This document shows positions 39,992 through 48,436 of a stretch of DNA of 64,000 nt, one piece after another (the stretch's first letter is position 1; the number at the start of each line of letters is the position of its first letter). Under the pieces are notes generated by a model that worked only from the letters and a program-made list of their open reading frames with translations, was not told where the DNA came from and ran no database searches. Source of the stretch: an uncultured Prevotellaceae bacterium (GTDB lineage: Bacteria; Bacteroidota; Bacteroidia; Bacteroidales; Bacteroidaceae); assembly GCA_902799905.1 (NCBI GenBank), contig CADCCB010000004.1, forward strand, positions 45,821 to 109,820, written 5' to 3'. The translations under genes were made by a program, and so were the position numbers.

Positions 39992-42945
39992 ATCTTGAGT
40001 CTGAGTGAGAGTCCGTAGTAATAATTGGGCACATAGGCACTGCCAAAGAGCGAGGTCTCCAAGTCTGTCTGTGAGGAGTGCACCCGTCGCATGGTGTTGA
40101 AGAAGTTATTGGCATAGAACGACAGCGACACATGGTCTCCTATTTCCTTTGTGACGCTGAGGTTGGCTGAGTAGTAAGCAGACAGGCTGTTGGGGTTCAT
40201 CGTATAGGCATAGTTGGAGCGTACCACCAGTTTCGAGAGGTCGTTATAGAGAGCCGGATCATTGTCTTTGGCCCAGAGGAACTTCTCGGCAAAAGGAATC
40301 ATCTCCGTGGGAGCATCCCAAGTGGTGTAATATTCAGGGTAGACCACCACATGTTTATCTGTCGATGTGCCGTCGTAGGGCACTCCGAAGTAACTGTTGC
40401 TTTCGCTGGGCATATAGCCGCGTGGGCCATCACAGAATTCACTGAGTGAGCGACGGTAATTGTAGAGCGTGCTTTCCACCCGCAGTGAGACGATGAGCCG
40501 GATCTTGGGGATATGTGTCGTGATGGTTAAATTCATGTTCAGTTGCTTCGCCAAGGCACCATTGGCAACGGCAGCATCTGCGCTATAGCCAGTGCCCGTC
40601 ACGTTGGAGCCGCGGTAGTAGCCCACGTACTGGTAGAGTTGACCGTCACTTTGGTTGGAGTTAACACCTAAGGGGATGTCGGCGAAGAGCACCTCGTCTA
40701 TACCTTTATAATAATAGTAGTTTCCATCCAGTCGGATACTGGTATGTAACGGTTTGATCTTAGCAAAGTCGATAGTCCATTCCAGACCAGAGCGGCTGAT
40801 GGGCGATTCGGCATTCACAAAGGTGGTGCATGTGGTGTAGGTCTTACGATTGTAGCCGTCAAGGGTCGTTGGAGCCACATTGCCCGTAGCATCGCTCATC
40901 GTGACCATACCAGTCTGCTTGTCAATGCTGAACTGTCGGTTCGCTGCGTCTATCGTACTGTAGTTGGCTGTTGGCGTATAACGGTATTCAAAAGGCGTGA
41001 ATGCCGACTTGGCCATATAGGTACGATTTGTGCTGTGATGGAAGCCGGAGATGGCTATGCGTGTGTCTTTGATATTCATCTCAATGCCTAGATCAGTCTG
41101 ATTGGTGTATTGCCAGCGCAAATCGGGGTTGTAGAGAGGCTTTTGTGGTGTGGTGTGGTAAGCACGGAACGAACGGTTCTGTGCATCGCTTGTGGCAGCG
41201 AATACCTCACGGTCTGTATAGGATGGGGCAGGGTAGAGCACCTGGAAAGAAGGTAACTTGACATTCTTGCCCCAGCCGGCATGAATCTCCAGACTACTGA
41301 CAATGCGCTTGCGCTGGTTGCGCCAGAAGACGTAGCGGCCGTTGAAGCGGGGCGACAGACTGCTCACAGTGCCATAGTCAGATCCGCTGATCATGGTGAT
41401 GTCATCACGCAGGCCGGCAGTCAGTTCCAAAGTTGCATGTTTCGTGGTGGGTACGATGATCTTTTCCTCGGCAAAGAGACCCAAGTTGTGCATGGTGGGC
41501 AGTTCGTCGTAGCGGTATTCGCGCCAGGTGGGTGCTGTGGACATGTCATCATAGTAGGTGCCGCGTCCTTGGTTTTTGCTGCCAGTGTACTGTACACCCA
41601 TCACGAAACGGTTGGCCACTTTGCCAAAGCGATGGTTCCAGTCGGCCTTGCCTTTGAGTGACCATGTCATGGGCTTGGAGTCATTGAATCCTTTCACATA
41701 CCAGTAGCCAGTCGGACCTAGAGTAATCTGCTCGTCACCAGCCATGAAGTAGCCCTCTTTGGTAGTGTGCAGGTAAGGCTGTGTGGAGGCACTGCTGGTA
41801 TAGGTGTATCTCTCAGTCTTTCGGTCGGAATAGGAGATGGCACCGTTAAGTTGTATGTTTGTGATCCATGACTTGTTGAGCAGCCATTGTAGGTCAAAGT
41901 TGGCACGCAGGGCATTGTCACGGGTCTTGTTGTAGTCTTCCTTCGTCTCGTCGGGGTCTGCCTCCGAGTTGTAGCCTCCTATGTTGCCAGACAGTCCGAC
42001 ATTGAGTGTCAGTGGTGTCGTTTCTGCCATGAAGACGTTCATGTAGTGCAAACTCATGATATTGCGCTGATAAGCCGTGTGGGGCGAGGCGGCATTGGAG
42101 AACGACCGAGCGTGTTCCAGCGAAGCATTCAGTACACCGCGGTTACGACCCAGGTCAAAGCCTTTGTTGACGGCCACTTGGCGTGTGTGTTGGTTAAGAC
42201 TGCCCTCCACGACAAAAGGCGACTTGCCTTTACGGGTATTTACCCTCACCACGCCATTCGACAAGTCACCGTATTCTACGGATGGAATACCGGTGACAAT
42301 CTCAATACTTTCAATGTTGGAGGCGCTGATGGTACGTGTAGAGGCTCCTAATGTCTCATCATTGATGGCGTTGTTGTCCAGTCGGATGCCGTCCACCTCT
42401 ATGGCTGTGCCAAACGAAGCGTTGCCTTTTTCCTGAGTGCCACTGCGCAGACTCATTCGGTTGTCGTTGATCAGTGAGGGATTGACGCTTTTGCCGCCAG
42501 GCAATAGTGTGGCGATATCTGCCACGTTGATAATCTGTTGGTTGTCCAGCGTTTGGCGGTCGATGGTATAGGATGTTGTGGCTTCGTCACGCTTACGTTT
42601 GGCAACCACCGTTACTCCTTCAAGTTTTAGGTTGCCCTGATGCAGCCTAAGATTCAGGTCCACGACGTCGCGTGCGACATCACAGGGCCATGAGCGTTTC
42701 TGATAGCCCAGACACTGCACAGTGAGGGTGTTCTTGCCTTTTGTCACGTTTTTGATGGAGAATTCACCTTTCTCGTTGGTGATAGCCCACAGGCCATTCT
42801 CTTCTAGCAAAATAGAGGCGAACTCAATGGGGGCTCCTGTTTCGGCATCAACTACCTTGCCGGCCAGTCGCAGAAACTGTGCCTGCATGGCTGTGGAGGC
42901 TCCCAGCAGTGCCAGTAGTATGATAAAGATTCTTATTCTCGGCAT
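39988..42945 (-). CDS. TonB-dependent outer-membrane receptor
   Basis: A 985-residue receptor for energised import across the outer membrane. After the signal peptide (ASTAMQAQ) there is an N-terminal CarboxypepD-regulatory-like domain (RLAGKVVDAETGAPIEFASILLEE), a plug domain (residues about 125-240, with GTAIEVDGIRLDN and IESIEIVTGIPSVEYGDLSNGVV) and a 22-strand barrel ending LRLKI. There is no SusD partner, so it is not a classic Sus glycan system; a DUF4876 lipoprotein and DUF6850 barrel follow instead. Substrate unknown; the HMA protein nearby makes a metal conceivable. Confidence 0.92.
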   Translation of the reverse strand: MPRIRIFIILLALLGASTAMQAQFLRLAGKVVDAETGAPIEFASILLEENGLWAITNEKGEFSIKNVTKGKNTLTVQCLGYQKRSWPCDVARDVVDLNLRLHQGNLKLEGVTVVAKRKRDEATTSYTIDRQTLDNQQIINVADIATLLPGGKSVNPSLINDNRMSLRSGTQEKGNASFGTAIEVDGIRLDNNAINDETLGASTRTISASNIESIEIVTGIPSVEYGDLSNGVVRVNTRKGKSPFVVEGSLNQHTRQVAVNKGFDLGRNRGVLNASLEHARSFSNAASPHTAYQRNIMSLHYMNVFMAETTPLTLNVGLSGNIGGYNSEADPDETKEDYNKTRDNALRANFDLQWLLNKSWITNIQLNGAISYSDRKTERYTYTSSASTQPYLHTTKEGYFMAGDEQITLGPTGYWYVKGFNDSKPMTWSLKGKADWNHRFGKVANRFVMGVQYTGSKNQGRGTYYDDMSTAPTWREYRYDELPTMHNLGLFAEEKIIVPTTKHATLELTAGLRDDITMISGSDYGTVSSLSPRFNGRYVFWRNQRKRIVSSLEIHAGWGKNVKLPSFQVLYPAPSYTDREVFAATSDAQNRSFRAYHTTPQKPLYNPDLRWQYTNQTDLGIEMNIKDTRIAISGFHHSTNRTYMAKSAFTPFEYRYTPTANYSTIDAANRQFSIDKQTGMVTMSDATGNVAPTTLDGYNRKTYTTCTTFVNAESPISRSGLEWTIDFAKIKPLHTSIRLDGNYYYYKGIDEVLFADIPLGVNSNQSDGQLYQYVGYYRGSNVTGTGYSADAAVANGALAKQLNMNLTITTHIPKIRLIVSLRVESTLYNYRRSLSEFCDGPRGYMPSESNSYFGVPYDGTSTDKHVVVYPEYYTTWDAPTEMIPFAEKFLWAKDNDPALYNDLSKLVVRSNYAYTMNPNSLSAYYSANLSVTKEIGDHVSLSFYANNFFNTMRRVHSSQTDLETSLFGSAYVPNYYYGLSLRLKI

Positions 42946-42966
42946 ACCTTATATAATAATTGGGTG

Positions 42967-42998
42967 CAAAGGTACACAAATTTCTAATAAATACCAAA
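42967..42998 (-). promoter_or_regulatory. Promoter of the TonB receptor operon
   Basis: Minus-strand TTTG (42998-42995) and TACCTTTG (42974-42967), spacer 20. It faces away from the M16 promoter in the same short gap. Confidence 0.72.
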
Positions 42999-43016
42999 AT
43001 ATTGTTATCCCTAAAA

Positions 43017-43048
43017 TTTGGTATTATGGCTACTTCTTTGTAATTTTG
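43017..43048 (+). promoter_or_regulatory. Promoter of the M16 peptidase
   Basis: TTTG at 43017-43020 and TAATTTTG at 43041-43048, spacer 20. ATG follows 29 bases later. Confidence 0.72.
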
Positions 43049-43076
43049 CAGCCAAATTATCATAATCATGTAAGAA

Positions 43077-45890
43077 ATGAAGCGTTTAGTAGTATGTTTA
43101 CTGTTGTTCACGGCTTGGGTGGGCTTGAGTGCCCAAGAGGCTTTGACAATGGATCCTGAAGTGCGTGTCGGTAAGTTGAAGAACGGACTTACCTACTATA
43201 TCCGTCATAATGGAAAAGAGCCGGGCCTGGCCGACTTCTATATCGCCCAGCGTGTAGGTTCTATTCAGGAAGAGTCGCGCCAGCGTGGATTGGCCCATTT
43301 CCTGGAACATATGGCCTTCAATGGCACGAAGAATTTCCCTGGCAAGGGCAAGCGTCTGGGCATCGTGCCCTGGTGTGAGACCATTGGCGTGAAGTTTGGT
43401 GCCAACCTGAATGCCTATACCAGTGTCGACCAGACGGTTTATCACATCGGTTCGGCTCCTTTAAGGCGAGAGGGCATCATCGACTCCTGCCTGTTGGTAC
43501 TCCATGACTGGAGTCACTATCTGCTGTTGGAGGACGCAGAGATAGACAAGGAACGTGGTGTCATTCACGAGGAGTGGCGTACCCGTCGTGCTGGCAAGGC
43601 CGTTCAACGGCTGATGGAAGAGGCCATGCCCAAAATCTACAAGGGTACGAAATACGAGGATTGTATGCCTATCGGTTCGATGGATATTGTCGATAACTTC
43701 CCCTATCAGGACCTCCGCGACTACTACCACAAGTGGTATCGTCCAGACTTGCAGGGCATCATCGTGGTAGGCGATGTCGATGTAAATCAGATAGAGAAGA
43801 AAATCAAGAAGATGTTCTCATCCATCCCCATGCCAAAGAATGCGGCAGAGCGCATCTATTATCCCGTGGATGACAATGAGCGTATGATTGTGGACATCGA
43901 AAAGGATGTCGAGCAGCCCATCGTGTTATGTTATATCTACATGAAGCGTGACGCTACGCCAGACGACCAAAAGAACAATGAGGCCTATCTGCGTGGTGGC
44001 TATGTGGACGAACTCATCGGCTATCTGGTCAATGGCCGTCTGACAGAACTCAAGCAGCAGCCTAATCCGCCGTTCCAGAGTGCTACGGGTCGCGCCTCCA
44101 ACTTCTTCCTCAGTCGTACCAAGGAGGCATTTGCCCTAAGCATCAGTTGTAAGCAGGAGAATATCCTCGGTGGAATCATCAGTGCTGTGGCTGCCTGTGA
44201 ACAGATCCGTCAACAGGGCTTCACCCAGGAGGAACTGGATCGTGCCAAGAAGTTCCGCCTGAATCACAACGAGCGTAAGTATAATGAGCGCAACGACCGT
44301 ACCAACTCCAAACTGGTGAGCCTCTGCGTACAGCATTTCCTGGCAGGTGAACCGCTCGTCTCGATGGAAGAGCAATGGCGGCTCACGCAGAAGTTCGACC
44401 GTGAGGTGACACTCGAAGACGTGAACAAGGCCATGCGCGAACTTATTACCGATCAGAACCAGGTGGTGGTGATGTATGCGCCCGATAAGGAAGATGTCCT
44501 CCTGCCTACAGAAAGTCAGATTGAGGATGTGATTCTTGCCACCCAGCGTCAGCAGTATGCCCCATATACTGAGGAGGCCGTTGATGATAATCTGCTGACT
44601 GAACAGCCAAAGGCTGGTACGATAGTCAGCGAGCAGCCCTGGAAGCACGGATTCACCCTGTTGACGCTGAGCAATGGCATGAAGGTCTATGTGCGCCAGA
44701 CAGATTTCAGTGCTAACACTATTCAGATGGCCATGAAGTCCGATGGGGGAACAAGTGCCTATGGTAATGAGGATATCCCTAACTTCTCGCTCATCTCCGC
44801 TTCGGTCAGTGAGGCTGGCGTCGGACAATGGGATGCTACGACGCTGCGCAAGAAACTGACGGGCAAGAGCGTCCGTGTGCAGACCTCTGTGGGCAGCAGG
44901 TCACAGAGCATCACAGGTGGTGCATCAATCAAGGATGTGGAGACCATGATGCAGTTGGCTTATCTTTATTTCACCTCGCCTCGCCATGATACCGAGGCTT
45001 TCGAGGGATTGCGCAATCGCACTCACTCGTTCCTGAACAACCGCAACGCCTCGCCTCGCGTTGACTATAACGACTCTGTCTCTGCCATCCTTTATGGTCA
45101 CCACCCGCGTCTGGAACCGATGACCCAGGAGCGTTTGGCAATGGTCGACTATGACCGCGTGCTGCAGATTTACAAGAAGGCGTTCAGCAATGCCGCCGAC
45201 TTCCAGACTGTCATCATTGGCAACATGTCGCTGGACGAACTTCGTCCGCTCGTATGCCGCTATCTGGCCTCTCTGCCTTCGCAGCAACAGTCCAACGCTA
45301 CCGTCCATCAGGAGAATCTTCCGCATATAGTGAAGCAGGGTAGCACCACCGTCTTCCGTAAGCAGATGGCCACGCCTTTGGCAAATGTCAGTATCTATCA
45401 TACGGCCGATGTGGAGTTCACTTCAAAGAACGACCTTGTGCTCGATTTCCTGAAGCGCGTGCTGTCCATCGCCTATACCGATTCTGTACGTGAGGAAAAG
45501 GGAGGAACCTATGGTGTAGGTGTCGACTTCTCGTTGGTGAGCGATGAGCATCCCAATGCCATACTGAAAGTCAGTTACAACGCCGATCCGCAACGCTACG
45601 AGGAACTGAATCCCATTGTCGACGAGCAGTTACGCATCATTGCGGAACAGGGGCCCCAACAGGCTTCGATGGATAAGGTGCGCGAGTATCTTCTGAAGCA
45701 GTACGACCAGATGGCCATCACCAACGACTATTGGAACTATGTGGTATGGCATGAGTTGGACGACAAGACCGATTTCGATGTCGACTACAAGGAGATGGTG
45801 CGCCAGATGACGGCTGTTGATGTGCAGCAGATGGCCCGTCAGTTCCTGAGTCATGGTCAGCGCATCGAGGTGACCATGCTTTCGGAATAG
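43077..45890 (+). CDS. M16 family zinc metallopeptidase (pitrilysin-like)
   Basis: A 937-residue exported peptidase (signal peptide ending LSAQ). It has the inverted zinc motif HFLEH in RGLAHFLEHMAFNGTKNFP, the distal glutamate in the ERGVIHEEW segment, and two M16 halves, the second non-catalytic (PRHDTEAFEGLRNR...). It belongs to the group of long periplasmic M16 peptidases of Bacteroidetes. No fused partner is seen. Downstream is a 90-base gap with the lplA promoter. Confidence 0.92.
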   Translation: MKRLVVCLLLFTAWVGLSAQEALTMDPEVRVGKLKNGLTYYIRHNGKEPGLADFYIAQRVGSIQEESRQRGLAHFLEHMAFNGTKNFPGKGKRLGIVPWCETIGVKFGANLNAYTSVDQTVYHIGSAPLRREGIIDSCLLVLHDWSHYLLLEDAEIDKERGVIHEEWRTRRAGKAVQRLMEEAMPKIYKGTKYEDCMPIGSMDIVDNFPYQDLRDYYHKWYRPDLQGIIVVGDVDVNQIEKKIKKMFSSIPMPKNAAERIYYPVDDNERMIVDIEKDVEQPIVLCYIYMKRDATPDDQKNNEAYLRGGYVDELIGYLVNGRLTELKQQPNPPFQSATGRASNFFLSRTKEAFALSISCKQENILGGIISAVAACEQIRQQGFTQEELDRAKKFRLNHNERKYNERNDRTNSKLVSLCVQHFLAGEPLVSMEEQWRLTQKFDREVTLEDVNKAMRELITDQNQVVVMYAPDKEDVLLPTESQIEDVILATQRQQYAPYTEEAVDDNLLTEQPKAGTIVSEQPWKHGFTLLTLSNGMKVYVRQTDFSANTIQMAMKSDGGTSAYGNEDIPNFSLISASVSEAGVGQWDATTLRKKLTGKSVRVQTSVGSRSQSITGGASIKDVETMMQLAYLYFTSPRHDTEAFEGLRNRTHSFLNNRNASPRVDYNDSVSAILYGHHPRLEPMTQERLAMVDYDRVLQIYKKAFSNAADFQTVIIGNMSLDELRPLVCRYLASLPSQQQSNATVHQENLPHIVKQGSTTVFRKQMATPLANVSIYHTADVEFTSKNDLVLDFLKRVLSIAYTDSVREEKGGTYGVGVDFSLVSDEHPNAILKVSYNADPQRYEELNPIVDEQLRIIAEQGPQQASMDKVREYLLKQYDQMAITNDYWNYVVWHELDDKTDFDVDYKEMVRQMTAVDVQQMARQFLSHGQRIEVTMLSE

Positions 45891-45905
45891 CAGAGGAAAA
45901 AAACT

Positions 45906-45947
45906 TGCCAAATCATTTGGCAGTTACATATTATTTTCATAAATTTG
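45906..45947 (+). promoter_or_regulatory. Promoter of lplA-gcv with an overlapping inverted repeat
   Basis: TTTG at 45916-45919 and TAAATTTG at 45940-45947, spacer 20. The -33 box lies inside a perfect inverted repeat TGCCAAA-TCA-TTTGGCA (45906-45922), which could be an operator. It could alternatively be a minus-strand terminator, since A residues precede it on the plus strand. Confidence 0.6.
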
Positions 45948-45980
45948 CAGGCAGAATGCTAACCTTGAACCCTTGAGGCA

Positions 45981-46691
45981 ATGAAGTATGTCGTTCTGCC
46001 TGCAAATTGTGTGAGACGCCTGTCGTTTTACCTAGCAATGGAGGAATATGTCGCCCGTCATATTGACGAGGATGACCTGTTCTTTATGTGGCAGGTGAAA
46101 CCCACTGTTATTTTTGGCCGCAACCAGGTGATGGAGAACGAGGTGAACGTGCCCTATTGTCGTGAGCACGGCATTGAGATGTACCGTCGGAAGAGTGGCG
46201 GCGGCTGTGTCTATGCTGACTGGGACAATGTGATGATGTCCTACGTCTGCAAGGAAGAGAATGTAGGCCTCACCTTCAATCGTTTCATAGGCATGCTGCT
46301 GCTGGTGCTCCGCAAACTGGGCGTTGAGGCCACGGGAACCACCCATAATGATGTGATGATTGGCGACCGCAAGGTGAGCGGCACGGCATTCTATCATCTT
46401 CCAGGCCGTAGCATCGTCCATGCCACCATGCTCTACGACACCGATATGGAAAATATGCTCCATGCCATTACGCCCAGCCATGAGAAACTGCAGTCGAAGG
46501 GCATCCAGAGCGTGCGTCAGCGCATCACCTTGCTCAAGGAGTACATCCCCCAGACTATCGACGAGTTCAAAGCCTTCGTCAGGGCCACGCTCTGTGATGG
46601 CGAACTGATGCTCACGCCCGATCAGGTGGCTGGTATTGAGGCTTTGGAACAGACCTATCTGCGAGAAGAGTTTATTCATCTTGTTAACTGA
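45981..46691 (+). CDS. lplA: Lipoate-protein ligase (short form)
   Basis: Attaches lipoate to the lysine of carrier proteins. The 236-residue protein has the biotin/lipoate ligase core: RRKSGGGCVYADWDNVMMSY (the lipoyl-binding RRxSGGG motif), THNDVMIGDRKVSGTAF, and HATMLYDTDM. It lacks the C-terminal accessory domain of E. coli LplA, as in several short-type ligases. It heads the gcv cluster, so its natural target here is GcvH, whose modified lysine is visible downstream. The gcvT start follows 8 bases later. Confidence 0.88.
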   Translation: MKYVVLPANCVRRLSFYLAMEEYVARHIDEDDLFFMWQVKPTVIFGRNQVMENEVNVPYCREHGIEMYRRKSGGGCVYADWDNVMMSYVCKEENVGLTFNRFIGMLLLVLRKLGVEATGTTHNDVMIGDRKVSGTAFYHLPGRSIVHATMLYDTDMENMLHAITPSHEKLQSKGIQSVRQRITLLKEYIPQTIDEFKAFVRATLCDGELMLTPDQVAGIEALEQTYLREEFIHLVN

Positions 46692-46699
46692 AAAAATAT

Positions 46700-47851
46700 A
46701 TGGAGAACAAAAAAACATGTCTTTACGACAAACATGTGGCACTGGGGGCATTGATGTCGCCTTTCGGCGGCTTTGAGATGCCCATTCAGTACACGGATAT
46801 CGCTGACGAGCATCGGGCCGTGCGCACAGCCTGTGGTGTCTTCGACGTGAGCCACATGGGTGAGGTGCTTATTGCCGGACCTGATGCCGAGCGTTATGTC
46901 AATCACATCTTTACCAACAATGTCACGGATATGCCTATAGGGAAAATCCTCTATGGCATGATGTGCTACGAGGATGGGGGCGTGGTGGACGACTTGCTGG
47001 TGTATAAGATGGCCGACCAGCGTTTCTTCCTCGTCATCAATGCTGCCAATATCGATAAGGACTGGGCCTGGATTCAACAGCAGGCCAACGGCTATGATGT
47101 GCAGTTGGAACACCAGAGCGACCTTTATGGTGAACTCGCCATACAGGGCCCAGAGTCAGAGCAGGTTCTGAAGGACGTGCTGGGCATTGACGGCTCCGAC
47201 CTGTCGTTCTATACCTTCAAGACTATCCCCTCAAATCTCAAATCTCAAACCTCAAATCACAAACCTCAAACCTCAAATCACGAGGTTCTCCTCTCCCGTA
47301 CAGGCTATACTGGCGAGGATGGGTTCGAGATTTACGCTTCACCTTATTATATTAACGAATGCTGGGACAAGTTGCTGGCCTCAGGACGTTGCAAGCCCTG
47401 TGGGTTGGGCTGTCGCGACACGTTGCGCTTCGAGGTGGGACTGCCCCTCTATGGCGACGAACTGTCGGCAGAAATCACACCCGTCATGGCAGGATTGGGC
47501 ATCTTCGTAAAACTCGATAAGGCAGAGTTTATCGGTAAGGAGGCACTGGCCAGGCAAAAGGCTGAGGGCGTGGCAAGGAAACTCGTTGGCATCGAACTTG
47601 CTGACAAGGCCATCCCCCGTCATGGATACAGTGTGCTGAACAACGAAGGGGCTCCTATAGGCGAGGTGACCACAGGCTATCATTGCCTCTCTGTGGACAA
47701 GAGCGCCTGCATGGCACTCATCGACAGCCGCTATGCTACCTTGGGCACGGATGTGCAGATTCAGATTCGCAAGAAGGTGTTCCCTGGCAAGGTGGTGAAA
47801 AAGCAATTCTACGCCAAGAACTACAAGAAGGGAACAGGTAAGAGTGAATAG
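46700..47851 (+). CDS. gcvT: Glycine cleavage T protein (aminomethyltransferase)
   Basis: Transfers the methylene group from aminomethyl-lipoyl-GcvH to tetrahydrofolate and releases ammonia. The 383-residue protein has the fold-defining CGVFDVSHMGEVLIAGPDA and LLSRTGYTGEDGFEIY segments and the C-terminal barrel domain (GEVTTGYHCLSVDKSACMALI). A block of about 18 residues (residues about 177-194, SNLKSQTSNHKPQTSNHE) is encoded by CTCAAAT/CTCAAAC heptamers and is not part of the conserved family; it lies in a loop before LLSRTGYTGEDG. The product should remain functional but this is not proven. Confidence 0.93.
   Translation: MENKKTCLYDKHVALGALMSPFGGFEMPIQYTDIADEHRAVRTACGVFDVSHMGEVLIAGPDAERYVNHIFTNNVTDMPIGKILYGMMCYEDGGVVDDLLVYKMADQRFFLVINAANIDKDWAWIQQQANGYDVQLEHQSDLYGELAIQGPESEQVLKDVLGIDGSDLSFYTFKTIPSNLKSQTSNHKPQTSNHEVLLSRTGYTGEDGFEIYASPYYINECWDKLLASGRCKPCGLGCRDTLRFEVGLPLYGDELSAEITPVMAGLGIFVKLDKAEFIGKEALARQKAEGVARKLVGIELADKAIPRHGYSVLNNEGAPIGEVTTGYHCLSVDKSACMALIDSRYATLGTDVQIQIRKKVFPGKVVKKQFYAKNYKKGTGKSE
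47229..47283 (+). repeat. In-frame period-7 repeat inside gcvT
   Basis: About seven imperfect heptamers CTCAAAT/CTCAAAC, inserted without breaking the frame. A related run is at 49008-49048 in gcvPA. Confidence 0.85.
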
Positions 47852-47978
47852 TGAAAAATTCGCTACCGTCGTTCCTGCAAAATATAGAACAATGATTTAA
47901 TTAATAATAAACAGTGATAGTTAGAAGAGCGGAAGCAAATTTTTCACTTTTCACTATTCACTTTTAACTTTAATAACT
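47852..47978. repeat. Intergenic repeat of TTTTCAC words between gcvT and gcvH
   Basis: AGTGAATAGTGAAAAATT at the left and TTTTCACTTTTCACTATTCAC at the right are near-complements, so the gap can fold as a long imperfect stem around 47852-47970. No terminator run of T follows, so transcription probably continues into gcvH. Confidence 0.6.
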
Positions 47979-48359
47979 ATGTCAAAAGTAATTGAAGGAC
48001 TCTACTACTCGGAGTCGCACGAATACGTAAGAGTAGAAGGCAACTATGGTTTCATCGGTATCACGGACTATGCCCAGAACGCACTTGGAAATGTGGTGTA
48101 TGTGGATATGCCGGAGGTGGACGATGAGGTAACGGCTGGTGAGGAATTTGGTGCTGTGGAGAGCGTTAAGGCTGCCAGCGACCTGTATTCACCTGTGAGC
48201 GGAACCGTGGTCGAGGTCAACGAGGCTCTCGACGATCAGCCTGAACTGATCAATCAGGATGCTTTCGAGAACTGGATCATCAAGGTGGAACTCAGCGACA
48301 AGGCTGAACTCGACAGCCTGATGGATGCTAAGGCCTATGCCGCTTTCTGCGAAAAGTAA
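47979..48359 (+). CDS. gcvH: Glycine cleavage H protein
   Basis: Lipoyl carrier that shuttles the aminomethyl intermediate between GcvP, GcvT and Lpd. The 126-residue protein is full length; the lipoylation lysine is Lys64 in GAVESVKAASD. The lplA product encoded upstream should modify it. It starts with A-rich leader and no Shine-Dalgarno. Confidence 0.96.
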   Translation: MSKVIEGLYYSESHEYVRVEGNYGFIGITDYAQNALGNVVYVDMPEVDDEVTAGEEFGAVESVKAASDLYSPVSGTVVEVNEALDDQPELINQDAFENWIIKVELSDKAELDSLMDAKAYAAFCEK

Positions 48360-48360
48360 A

Positions 48361-48432
48361 CATGCTAATGGCTATTGGCTTTTAGCATTTAGCTTTTTTG
48401 CCAATAGCTAACGGCTAAGAGCTAATAGCAAA
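48361..48432. repeat. Period-7 GCTATTGG/TTAGC repeat between gcvH and gcvPA
   Basis: Words GCTAATG, GCTATTG, GCTTTTA, GCATTTA, GCTTTTT on the left and CCAATAGCTAACGGCTAAGAGCTAATAGC on the right form partly complementary arms. It is the same family as 170-228. Confidence 0.7.
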
Positions 48433-48436
48433 TATT

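Noticed and set aside
39988-42945. SusC of a glycan-utilisation locus
   Set aside because: There is no SusD-like partner or glycoside hydrolase; the partners are DUF4876 and DUF6850.
46700-47978. Glycine riboswitch for the gcv cluster
   Set aside because: The leader of lplA is too short and no tandem aptamer pattern is visible; the gap before gcvH is a repeat.
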